Under the pieces are notes generated by a model. That model was not told the DNA's origin and made no database searches. It worked only from the letters and a program-made list of their open reading frames with translations. 64,000 bases of DNA, from the NCBI GenBank assembly GCA_030015575.1, contig JASDDO010000026.1:194767739-194831738 (forward strand), read 5' to 3'. The translations under genes and the position numbers were made by a program. The stretch is from Agapanthus africanus (Eukaryota > Streptophyta > Magnoliopsida > Asparagales > Amaryllidaceae). Shown here piece by piece: positions 44,810-56,606 of the stretch. Every line of letters starts with the position of its first letter. Positions within the stretch are counted from its first letter, which is position 1.

Positions 44810-47800
44810 GTTTAGTATTATTATATTATAATATTATGTCACTCTGACGACATAAGTATGCATGTTTAGAGGAAGAGGTGGACCTGCCTTATTTCTAGAA
44901 GATCGCGGTGTTCCAGACCAATGAACCAGCTGTATCATTCCTTTAATATCTCTGGTTAGTTGTCTATTTTGTTTGTATCTGTTGCGTCCAGTTTTCTTTA
45001 CATCTAATAGTTTTTAGTGACTGTATTATCTCATCATCTGAATTAGATTACTGGTACCATATACTGTTAGATGCCGAAGTTTGACTATGGTAGGATTTTT
45101 TCTGGACTGTAAGAGCATGGCCGGCATAGTCACCTTCGTATTCCGTATTTTGGGAAGCGGGGCATGACACTAGCCGTCGCTTCGTCATCAAGCGTCACCG
45201 TCGATCCAGTCATCGCCGCCCTTTCGACTAAATCCGAACCCAAACATCGTCACTGTCGCCGTCGCCGATCTCTTCGTAAGTTCCTCTATTTCCATTTTTA
45301 TTTTAAAATCAAATCATATTTACATAAAAGATAATCATTATTATTGACGAATAATAATTAAAAAATATGCAATTCTAAAGCGTATATGATTATCTGTTAG
45401 TTCATACAGTTTTTTTTGTATTCATATCTTGTTACGTTTATTTTGTTTTTATGTAGACCATGTTCTTATTTTAGTATCATATTAGTTTATCATATATTTG
45501 TTTTTAGTATGCCGTTTTATTTTAATATCAAAAACGTAGAATTATTATGTAGTCATATATAGTATGTTCTTATATTTTTTACTAATACTATTAACTTGAA
45601 TGTTAGTCAAGCACATTATTCATATCGTATTCATTATTGTTTGTCTATATTATGTATTCAACATAGCATTATTGTTTCATATGTTTTGTGTAATATATCT
45701 TAATTTTATTATCGCTTTGATATCATATTTTAATATTGTTCTAGATAGGAAGTATTATTTATGTTTGGTTTTTAATAGATTAAGACAATTTTAGTTTATA
45801 AAATTGGGATTCAGTTTGTGTACACACACATTTATTGTTTTTAATGTGCAGTATCTAAAAACAACTATGTTTGTGATAAATAGCTGCTACGAACACATAT
45901 GATATAACTAAAATAATATTAAATATGATATCTGAAAGTTCATTTACTTTCACTGGTATTATTTAGTTTTGAATCTCTAATTTTCATATAGGGAAGACTT
46001 AACCATAATTGTGGTTTCATAATAATCCAGCGACCGTTCTGTCGTAGTTATCTAATCTACAAACGATAATGTCTTCCCGTGGTCAGTACGAAGTTCATAG
46101 TTTAGATTAAGTCATGTTGTGTTGTTTTTCTTTTATGTATGACATCTGAATTTATGGAAATGTAGAGACTGATTATACCTGCTTTAGAATAGACATATTT
46201 TCTAAGCCCGGATTCCATTTTGAGCAAACTCAAGTTGCTGGAATATTTACGAAGAGTTAGATACATTTTATTCTTAGGTTAATTTACCTAAAAAATTATA
46301 GAAATTTATGAAAATATGATCATAACAAAATGTGACGAATCTAGACTGCAGTAGAAACTATTAGTAAAATGGACATAACACCATACTCGTTTATTGTAAT
46401 CTGGATTTTTTTGTTGAGAATCGTTTACGACTCACAGACGCTAAATTTTTTGTCTAATAGCGAAAACCATAATCTGGACCAAAATCAACAAAAAATGTAA
46501 AATACTATCAGTGCACGAATTCTAAAATCCGCACTGGCCCGCTCTACGCAGCGTTACAAAAATTTCTGTTTCTCTCTCATCAGAAACCCGATTGAGGCAA
46601 ACTTAGTATCGTTATTTATACGACTCTTTGAACTACAATTTATTCTTTGTATAAGATTACATAATTCTAAACCAAAACCATAAATTTCTCCATGCAAACA
46701 TAGGTTTATTTCTGGCCTGAAATTGAATTAGTATTACCTGATTGTTTTATATACATAGAGACTTAAAATTGTATCTAAAATTTGACATGTATTCTCAGGA
46801 GTCTTATGATCAACTCATGAATGGGCCCGTGTTTCCTGGCCCCTGTATAATAGCCTTGGGTCTGTGAATACTCTGGCGGTGGTTGGAGTCCTATTACTTA
46901 TGAGTGGGCCTGTGTTTCCTTACCCCTGATAGCCTTGGGTCTGTGAATACTCCTAGTAGTTGACACTCACACTCAACGGCAACTCAGGAGTCCCATTACT
47001 AACTCATGAATGAGCCCGTATTTTCTTGCCCCTGGATGATTGCCTTGGGTCAGGGAATACTCCGGCGGTGGTTGGAATCCCATTACTCATGAGTGGGTCC
47101 GTATTTTCTTACCCCTGGATGATACCCTTGGGTCTGTGAATAATTTTGTGGTAGATTATACTATCTTGACCTGAATCTGATATGAACCACCTGAATATCT
47201 TGAATATCGTGAATTTAATGAATATTTTGAATCTCGTGAACATGACATGTACACTATCTATTAGATATATATAATATATAAATATATATCATGGGGATAG
47301 ATTAGCTTGAAAATATAGGTATTTATGTGTAACAGATGATCATATCTTACCCCTCGAGATACCGGAGAAAAACGATGCATTGCATTATATATAAATCTTG
47401 AATCTCATGAATCTCGTTTTACTACTATTCTATGGTATTACGGAATATCCTGGTTATATAATAAAACTCTCACAATCGAATTTATATTTATAGTTACTAG
47501 CACTGAAATATCGAATATCATGATACACTAGTTACATTGTACTGATTAACACATGTTATTTATTTGACATGCACACTACTGTTTATTGTTCACAGTTATT
47601 CTCATTCCTATTATTATGCATATCATGTTTCTTGTCAAATGTCGTTTAATGATTATATTAATACACCATAATTTAACTAGTATACAAAAAATAATTCTAT
47701 ATTACATTCTTATTAGTGTAACATGATATTTTACTAAACTAATTTATTATCAAATAATTCTAAATAAAATATACCTCATATATTTTTATAATCATAAATC

Positions 47801-48478
47801 TTTGTATCTTATTACCTTTTGATGATGTTAATAGAACCCTATACATATTGTTATTCCTAAATTACAAAACTTTATTATTACTATTTTCTACAAATTAAAA
47901 AAATATTATTATTGTATTACATTTGTTCCAACAGGTTGAAACTCTGTATTAAACCTATTAGATTATAAACATTAATAACTAAATTGTAACCAAAATATCA
48001 TGTTTCATTATAAATACTGTTAATATAGAAGAATATTATTTTCTAATAAAATGAGGACTTACCGAATTTTAGTTCGCTAACGAAATTCCTGTTTTCATGT
48101 TTTTTTTTCTTGGGAATATCGTCAGACGACTTTTGGACAGGTGGCGAGGGTAGGTACGAGGTGATACCAACCGAGAAGGACAGTCAATATCTTTCAAGTC
48201 AGACCGAGCTCTAATTTTCCTCAATAAGTATACATTTTGTTCAAGACTATCTTCCTTTACTAATTCCTTAAATTTTCAAATTATGTTCAGTTATTGTTTT
48301 TGAGACTATTATAAATATTTTTGGATATTTTATAAGTTTTAAAAAATTCATGTACTATATTTTCTTTACTGTTTATATAGAAGCTTAGCATATTCGTGCC
48401 GAGAAATAGTGCTTCTGATATGAATATGTTGCGGGCATATTGCTCTCGTTTCTCGTTTTTGGGAAGCGGGACGTGACG
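44810..48478. other. AT-rich decayed DNA with gypsy-LTR-like ends
   Basis: I see no gene here. Two places look like gypsy LTR 3' ends: TTTTGGGAAGCGGGGCATGACA ending at 45169, and TTTTTGGGAAGCGGGACGTGACG ending at 48478. Both resemble the GCGGGTCGTGACA end of G. A short CG-rich patch follows at 45170-45290. The interval 45170-48478 may be an old LTR of about 3 kb, but no matching start or TSD could be fixed. Confidence 0.4.
46790..47150. repeat. Four-copy imperfect tandem repeat
   Basis: Four diverged copies contain ACTCATGA(A/G)TG(G/A)G, then a TTTTCTTGCCCCTG-like stretch, then CCTTGGGTCTGTGAATACTC. They are arranged as two pairs, with a longer unit of roughly 180-190 bp. Probably part of a decayed LTR; no coding sense found. 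Confidence 0.75.
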
Positions 48479-48995
48479 CTTGCTTATTTGCTTGGATTAG
48501 AAATTGCATGCTTGTTCCTTATATGCTCTATATGCTCATCAATTATTATTTTTGCTTGCTTGTTATTTATTGTTCACGATTGTAATCTTACTTAGTATTA
48601 TATCTCTTTATATATCTCTTGTCTAAAACTTAAAATTGTGTTTTGTATTAGCCAGCAAGTGTAGTATAGAATTTTTAATTTGGGTATATTAGTTGCATAT
48701 TTTTATTTAACCCCCATCCCCTCTAGAATTACTTTCATATTTTAGTCCCTCACATCTCAATACTCCTCCTCAAATGCAAACATCACTTTTTCTTGGTGTA
48801 GCCGTCACGTGGATTGCACAACATTTGTAGAGCTAGGTCCTTCGGAGGCACTTTTTTGTGCTTGTAACATGCTTCTTTCAGAGGTATTATCGAGATTTTG
48901 GATCGAGTCATTGGCTCTGATACCATATTACAAACCATATATTTGGAAAAAGAGAATAATATTATTAATAATTGATCAAGTAAAAATATACAATG

Positions 48996-48998
<3 letters not shown>
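48479..48998. other. Unclassified segment with minus-strand copia primer site
   Basis: No gene seen. GCTCTGATACCA at 48914-48925 is a perfect initiator-Met primer site on the minus strand, so the sequence to its right would be the end of an old copia LTR. No LTR partner was found, so it is a remnant at most. Confidence 0.4.

Positions 48999-49062
<64 letters not shown>
48999..49062. repeat. (CT)n(AT)n microsatellite
   Basis: About 19 CT units followed by about 13 AT units, directly against the foldback element. Confidence 0.95.
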
Positions 49063-49066
<4 letters not shown>

Positions 49067-49455
49067 TTAATGAAGGAAAGAGGCCATAGAAGGGGATTTC
49101 CTCCTATGGCGTGGAAAAAATACAACCTCCGCCATTTTTTCCGACGATCGGCACCCATCATCATCATCGTTATCATCTAAGATGTGCGTACACCAAATTT
49201 CATGTGATTCCACAACTTTTTCACCGTTGATTTAGTGGGTTCAAAATTAACGGTTTACCGACAATAGAACTTTTTACATTGCTAAATCAACGGTGAAAAG
49301 TTGTGGAATCACATGAAATTTGGTGTACACACATCTTAAATGATAACGATGAATATGATGGGGGCCGATCGTCGGAAAAAATGGCGGATGTTGTATTTTT
49401 TCCACGCCATAGGAGGAAATCCCCTCCTATGGCCTCTTTTCTCCATTATTCTCTC
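49063..49455. mobile_element. Foldback (MITE-like) inverted repeat element
   Basis: Two arms of about 170 bp (49063-49234 and 49283-49455) are nearly perfect reverse complements around a loop of about 48 bp. Each arm holds a smaller palindrome, CCATAGGAGG..CCTCCTATGG or a close variant. CTCTCTATATATA-type sequence lies outside both ends, so a TA target duplication is possible but cannot be proved. No coding capacity. A transcript would make a long hairpin. Confidence 0.8.
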
Positions 49456-51175
49456 TCTATATATATATAGCCTGCAAGATTAAGAGATAAGATTAAATCA
49501 CTATACAAAGAGATAAAGATTAAACGCCTATACTAATTAAGATATAAGATTTATGAGTATCTTAACATAGACTTTGGATTTAAATTGGGATAACTCTAAT
49601 TCAGTTTTAAAATCTATATCACTGCGCGCTGAATGTTGTGAGGATGGTTGAAAAAGATTTATATATTCTAACTCCAAACCCTTGTGAAAGTAATGTGGTT
49701 AACCCTCCTTCAAATTTCACTAATGGTCCACTATCTTAGAAAATTAAAAATTAGACCTTAGAGAGTTGAGTTCATCGAAGTGGAAGTGGGTGATCACCAA
49801 TATCCAGGATTTTTAGGTAATAGAAACAGTTAATGAGTGCAAAGCAACGAACAAGACTTTGATTAAAAGGAGGAGACTTGATTTGTTAATCATATGAGTT
49901 CACGAGCCAAATATGTTAATATTCACACATTCCCCACTTAGTATGTAACAATTTTTTTTATACTCTAAAGAGCTTAGCTTTCTGGGGCTTTGGACAATTA
50001 ATTTACATATATAGTGTAGTTTATGTTTAGTTCCTACATGTGTTTTCTTGAGTAAGAAGCCATCTCACTTTTGATTAGAGAGCAACATGTTCCCTAATGA
50101 GGGTACAGGAGAAAGAAACCCTTTTGTTTTATATGTGATAGCTCAATCTATTCGAGGTCTTGTACAAAATTCCAACACCTTTTCATGTATGACTAAACAA
50201 AAGATTAAACAAGAATCAATGCTCTCTTCTGTCTCTCTCATACAGAAGAAGATAAGATGCATAGCTTTAGCCTCAAAATCTTGTCCCTTCTCTTTTTCTT
50301 ATTTTGTTGGATTCGTATCTCAAATGGATTCACGTGCTTGAAGTTGAGGTTAATTTATCATATTGAAAACAAAACGGAAACATAAATGTTAATGAATGAA
50401 GTTCAAGACCTAATATGATGTCGACACGACAGTAAACTCCGGTTTGTAAATTATGTTATTAGCGAAGTTTTTCCTCGAAGGTGGTATCAAGTTGATCTGA
50501 TACCACTTATAACTCCGATATCGCTTGTTAGGGAAAAATCCCGTCCTTTAGCTTTCAAACACGCATGACGATAATCTAGAAGAAAAAACACGTCAGAATA
50601 AAACGTGGTTTGACTAAACTCAGGCTAATTTACAAGACAAATACAAGAATTCTCTTATAAGAAAGAAATATAAATTCACCCACTCAATATTCTTGAATCT
50701 CTATTCTCTCATTTTACTTCACCTTTTTGAGAATGGATCTACAACCCTTTTGAGTAAATCTTTGGACCTTCTTATCGGAAGACACAAAAAGCATACTAAT
50801 GTGCTATGCATGTGCAATCATGCACCAATCAACAGGACCGCACTTCACCATGCATCATATGCTAAACTCGAGCATCCTTGTTTGCTTTGACTGATGTCAT
50901 ATACTCTTTCTTTGTTGTCGATAACATTGTCTTAGCCTGCAACGTCTATCTTCCACTAATGGATTCATCTATTATGAAGGATATATAAGCAGTGGTGGAT
51001 CCTTTGACCATCATGAACACGTGTATAGCCTGTATCTTTAAACTCAATAAAAAATGCAATATGCCCATTGCATTTTCGCCTGAATTTGACATGTACCAGC
51101 TAATCAAGCCCACAACATAAGAAACATCTGACTTGGTTCATACCATAGCATATACATGTCATACTGATGCTCTTG

Positions 51176-51210
<35 letters not shown>

Positions 51211-52240
51211 TATCAGGAACATCCTTCTTTTCCTCGCTAGTAAATACTCCACGAAAGAGAATTGAATCTATTGACGATAGAGACATTCACCAATCAACCT
51301 CGCCATTCTGAATCGCTTTAGAATCATCCTAATACACAACCTTCAAGATTAGCAAAAGTTACAAGCTTTCTTGTTCTTCTCAATCCCAATCGCTTCCCCA
51401 TCTCTCCCAATCGAAGCCTCCTCCTCATCATCTTAATCATTTTCCGTTGTCCAAAACGGGGGTTAACACCCTCATGTTTTATTAAATGAAAGTTTAACGA
51501 AACTAATAATACATTAATAAGAAACAAGCTAAAAAATAAATGAAAAGAGTAAAAAACAAACTATAAAGTCCGTCCATGGGAGAACAAACCCCAAATACGT
51601 CACAAAACAAGAATGAGATAGATCCAAGTAAACCAACCACCTAGGTCCAATGACGGTGTCGTCTGGATATATAGAAGCGTCGGTACCTCTGATCCCTTCT
51701 CTATGTCTTTCATCCTATGCCCGACCACACTCTCATGTTCTTGAATCTGCGTCCGTGCTCTCTTTCTCACCCTCTTCGGATGGACATCTGTCCGGTACGT
51801 GATCACGATTTCAGTCTGATTTAATTTATAAACATGAATAATGAAGATTACTTATTGTTGAAAACACGATTTCTCCCTTCTTTCCAAATAACTATATTGT
51901 TACCAAGACATGTTTTGTCATCCATGACCCCAAAATATATGTCAATGAAGAATGTTGGTGGGTTATCGTGAAACCCTCAGTTTTGGAACATATCATATAT
52001 ATGAGTCATGACACTGGGCAAAATATAAAGATATGATCTAGTGACTCATCTTCTAGTCAGTACAGAACATAATGAGATAATTATACTTTGTTGTTAGAAG
52101 TTAGAAGAAGAGGAGGAGGAGGAGAATTTATCTATTATTTAAGCCATGCTAATTATGAAATAAATAAAAAAGAATGATAATTAACTTAAAAAGTATGATA
52201 ATTATGAAATAAACTCTTTGTTAATTATGAAATTGTAAAT
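49456..52240. other. AT-rich DNA without a recognisable gene
   Basis: Several short frames occur (the longest forward one is 84 codons at 50087-50341); none has a recognised motif. GTGGTATCA..TGATACCAC (50481-50506) is a short palindrome, and an LTR-start-like TGTTAGGGAAAAATCCC begins at 50526. Neither could be extended into an element. A (CA)n microsatellite lies at 51179-51208. Confidence 0.5.
51179..51208. repeat. (CA)n microsatellite
   Basis: About 15 uninterrupted CA units. Confidence 0.95.
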
Positions 52241-53388
52241 CCTTAGTTCCTTGTATATATTTTTCCCGTATTTTTCCAATTATTTTTTCATATTTTTAAA
52301 TTTTTGTATTATTTTTATTTATTATTTTTCCCTAACCCAAACCCAATCCCTAATCCCAGCCCAAACCCGACCCGACCCGACCCGTTATCCCCACTTCCTC
52401 TTCTTCTTCTCCTTTCTTTCCTGCCCTCTTCCTCAACGTCCCTTCCCCTTTTCTCGCACTCACCCCGACCACGTCCTCGCCACGCCAACTACCCGCGCGA
52501 TCTCCGCGGCCACCTCCTCCATCCCGTCTCGCTTCCTCTCTCTCCCCCCAACAGCTCCCCCCCTCTCGCGCACGTCCCCGAGACCCATACACCCACGCCC
52601 CACTCGATCCTAACCCCGTGATCTCCTCAATCGTCTTTCCCCCCTCTCAACACATCTGAGCTCACTCCATCTCTAAATCTCTCTCCCCCCTAAAACTCCT
52701 CTCTCTCCTCCATAACCATCCATCACCATGAGCTCCTGAGCTTTTTCCCTCCTCATCTCCCCCAACAAACCCTCCGGCGACTACTCCCCATCACCGTCGA
52801 AGGAGTTCCCAACACCGCCGCCAACACCGTCGGACACCCCCTGCACAACCACCGGCGAACTCGAGCCCACTCCATCACCGCCACTAACCCAGATCCGTGA
52901 AACCCAACACCACCGACGACCACTGCCGCCGCCTAACTCGATTGCCAGCGACCCCTCGCCAACACCACCACTTTCTCGTCGAATGCCACGCCACCAACAC
53001 TCATCATCCCAGCCTCAGACCTGAGCATCGTCATGCCCCCACTGTGCTAGGCTCACACCTTGCCCGCCTCCGTGCCACCCTGTGCCCCGGTCCAGTGCAC
53101 ACACCGTGCCCACTCCCACACCAGCACCGTGTCCAGTACCGTGTCACGCCGTGCCACACCTGCACCATGCACCGAGCCAAGACTGCCCGCTACCGTATCA
53201 CGTCCACGTCGCCACCGCGTCCAGTACCGGGTTACCGTGCATCGCGCACTGTATCCAGTATCGCGACGTCTCGTGTGTCGAGACGAATCCTGCACGTGGT
53301 GTCGCATCTATATCAGCGACCGAAGGCAAGTGAAACGTTCACTTGTTTATCATGCTACTACAAATTTTAGCCGTGATAGTTACAACAA
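52241..53388. other. Pyrimidine- and GC-rich patch
   Basis: TATA-like sequence near 52250 is followed by ACCCGACCCGACCCGACCC, then strongly C/T-rich and C/CG-rich DNA to about 53330. Overlapping frames on both strands (52251-52613, 52897-53370, 53053-53307) are low-complexity and rich in Pro, Arg, His and Ser, as expected from composition alone. It could be the transcribed part of a gypsy LTR or an old promoter/5' exon; I cannot decide. A (TA)n run follows at 53389-53409. Confidence 0.4.
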
Positions 53389-53409
53389 ATATATATATAT
53401 ATATATATA

Positions 53410-54383
53410 GTCGATTTTATTGAAATTGTGGAGTGAACTATAGCACCGTCTTATTGATTGGAGCCCGACGAGAGCTTATTACCGCGTTTGGTATCATGTA
53501 GGAGTTATATGGACATTATCTAATTTAGTTTGGCTAAATGAAACGGGAATTACGATCGATAATCGAACATTTGCCTAGATGTTCGATAGGTTAACCGAAT
53601 AAAAATCCTATTTAACATGCCTATGTTTTGGGAACGTTGAATTCCGTTGCTGTTTTTAACTATTGTGTAGTGATTTAAGTTTAAGATATTGACAATATCG
53701 TCACGAAATATCGCCCCAAAGAGGCGACGCCAAATCTGGGTTTTACTATACATGTCGTAGTGTTAAATTGATATTAAATAAGATACATATCGGAATGTAA
53801 TATTCTATAGCTCATATTGAAGCTGACTCGATAAGATAGAACTCTCTATAGTTTATTATTCGATACTGATAGATCACGGTAACAAGAACTGACTGGGACT
53901 GCGGAATGTGTAGCGCTGTACGAGTATAGAATTATGCATAACCCTATACCATTGTAAAGATAATCCTGTTAGTTAACTATTGGTTTTAGTTTCGTTTAAT
54001 TTTACTACCGTTTTGTATTTTAATTGCAATTTAAACTGTCGAAGTGTACTGCAGTCCCAAGCAGAGACGGAACGGATGTTCTGACCTTGAACAGAATGTA
54101 TCTTCCAGCACACAGTGGATATTGTCGATCCGTCTATTGCGTTGGAAACCTAATTAAAAGATCTAGATTTCACTCAACTGTGATTGCCTAACTATTGATC
54201 CCAACAGAGTGAAAAGTGTGTCGCTAGTTGGACTTTCAGTTCAGAAACTGAAATTTCAGCGATGAAAACTTAAAATGAAACGACCGCATCTTGCAAACCT
54301 GAAACCCGTTTGATATGGAACCAATTTTGTTAGATCGTTGTTGGAGTTTACTTTTTACCTCTTCTGTAGTATTTTGTCTAAAT
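53410..54383. other. Unclassified AT-rich segment left of element D
   Basis: No gene or repeat boundary recognised. The last five bases, TAAAT (54379-54383), should be the left TSD of element D; the right copy is off the window. Confidence 0.4.
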
Positions 54384-56591
54384 TGTAGGGTTCCTAGGCA
54401 CTCTAGTGAGGTCTCACAAGGTATCAACCATACCAATTTCAAATTTTAACGTGCCGAGAAACCCTAAACTACAGATCGTTTGCTAGATTTCTAGGCGAAA
54501 AGATAACTAGTTAACAATTAACTACAAGGAAACGGAAATACAACCTTTGTAGATCCGGTGCTCCACCTCCATAGCTCTGCAACGAAGTCCTCTCAGCTGT
54601 CCAAAAAGAATCCGGGCTCTAGCGTCGACTTCATCGGAGAATAAGCGAGCTAGGTAGTCGATGTCCATGCCGAAGATGATCTACGTCGAGGCATCGCTAA
54701 ATCAAGCTCCACCTTCACCTTGCCATGAAAACTTGTGAAGGAAACACACTCTACTACTTGGCAAGAGGTAGAGGATGAAGAAATAGGAAGTGGGTAGACT
54801 TTAGAATTGGATTTCTCACTCATTTCATCAAGTTGCATTGATGGTCAAGCTTTTCTTCACTTGAAGGAAGAAGAAGAAGAAGCTAAAATATTATGATAAG
54901 AATATTAGAATAGAAAAGAAAAATCAATCCTTATCATATAATGAACCATGGTTAGATGTAGAGAGTTAACTAAGGTTTAAGTGAGTGGTTAGGGTTAAGC
55001 ATGAGACAAAATGGTCATTAAGTCAAAGTCTTCATGAAGGTTCATGAATGAACAAAAGAAAGCAACCATTTTCCTCATTTTTCCTTTTCTTTTTCCAAAA
55101 AGATAAATGAATAAAATGAAATCAAAAACCCTAATCACCCACTTAACTATAGTTTAATTCTTAACACTTAACCATAAGGCATGTATCATCAAACATGATA
55201 CAAGCAAGTGCACAAAACTATATCGAATATACAATGTGCACACCCGAGCGAGAAAATCCATTTAAAGTGAACCGATACTAGTTAATGCAAAGTAATATAT
55301 CAAATATATAATTATGCATTAAATCATTAAATCAACACTTGATTTAACGATCCGGTCATATCGCATATAACCGACTAGTATCATTAGTAACAACTTATCG
55401 AATCAACACTTGATCCGATAACCCGGCTATATCGCATATAACCGATCAATGTCACATCGCGAGAATCGAATACAGTATCACATACTGGTATTATTCTCGG
55501 TCCCGCACATATCTCATATGCGCTCCTATTTCGTTTCGCTAGAGCCAGGAAACCTCTGTGTAGGACTCTAAAGACTCGTCAATACGCCGGCAGCAGATGA
55601 TGATCATATCAAGCATCCACAAGCCGCAAGCGGTCTGCTAAACGTAACGGCCACCCGGGTATTGAGCGATCTGAAGATCGACGAGCAAGCCCGCTCACAC
55701 TCCAGTGAATCCAACCAGTAACACTACCGTACAGTCCGGTCTGATCGTCTGATATGTCGCATATCTCGCCTAGGGGTGGTAAACGTCAGACCCCAATAGC
55801 TTGATAAGTCGTGTCGATATGAGGTCTATAACAATTCGAGAAACTACTGGTAACACTTACCAGTAAATCTCAGCAACCCTGGCCAGGGATTTCCGGTTAT
55901 AGCCAATCGAGCACAGCGCAACATCAACTCCCTATACCGGGAGAGACGAATCCCCTCCTATCGCTCATTGCCTCCATGTTACTCGGGACTGTACCCAAAA
56001 ACCACCGTTTTGCACGCCCTCTTGGACGTGGTAAGATGGAAATCAAAGCACAGTGGGAACCACACAAGACTCTATGACGATCTCGGGTCAACAGACTACT
56101 CTGTACCAGTGTCACCAGAGAACTGCCATCTGACGTGAGGTATAATACCATCTGGGAGTTCTCGGCGAGTCCGTCCAGTGTACCCAGTCTCCACTGAGCA
56201 CCCGTATATCATCTCCGATGTCAAACACCAATGGATATGGGATCATCCATCGCCCATCTGTATGGGTCGAGAAGGTACACGCTAGTCTACTCTGGTATAT
56301 CGATGCCCCGTCTCGATATACCCTCGACTAGGGACTTTGAAGGATGTACTTATGGACTACCATGTCCCCACTAGTATGATCCGCATCATAGTCCAGGTAG
56401 TCAAGCACACATTCTAAGGGCTTTACCAACATGTAACAGAGAGACAATCAGTATACACGTTAAGGTAAAGTTCAACCAGATAGCATACTATCATGTCGAG
56501 CAAGAAAGTCCTCCCTATATACGTCCCAGCATCCACTACAATATACATCCTATGTACAGTAATGGCCTCTAGGGCATACATATAACTAACA
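54384..56591 (-). repeat. 3' LTR of element D
   Basis: 2208 bp. On the minus strand it begins TGTTAGTTATATGTATGCC and ends GGAACCCTACA. The conserved block is at 55727-55741. Close in length and order to the 2206-bp LTR of C. Confidence 0.92.
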
Positions 56592-56606
56592 ATCTCCCAC
56601 TTGCAC
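56592..56606 (-). other. Polypurine tract of D
   Basis: Minus-strand GTGCAAGTGGGAGAT, identical to the tract of element I. Confidence 0.9.

Noticed and set aside
50481..50550. PBS-like GTGGTATCA/TGATACCAC palindrome followed by an LTR-start-like TGTTAGGGAAAAATCCC
   Set aside because: The primer-site match is imperfect (GATC for GAGC) and no LTR pair or TSD could be traced; noted only.
52897..53370. 157-codon frame in the GC-rich patch
   Set aside because: Low-complexity His/Pro/Arg/Ser composition with overlapping frames on both strands, no motif, no start context; explained by base composition.
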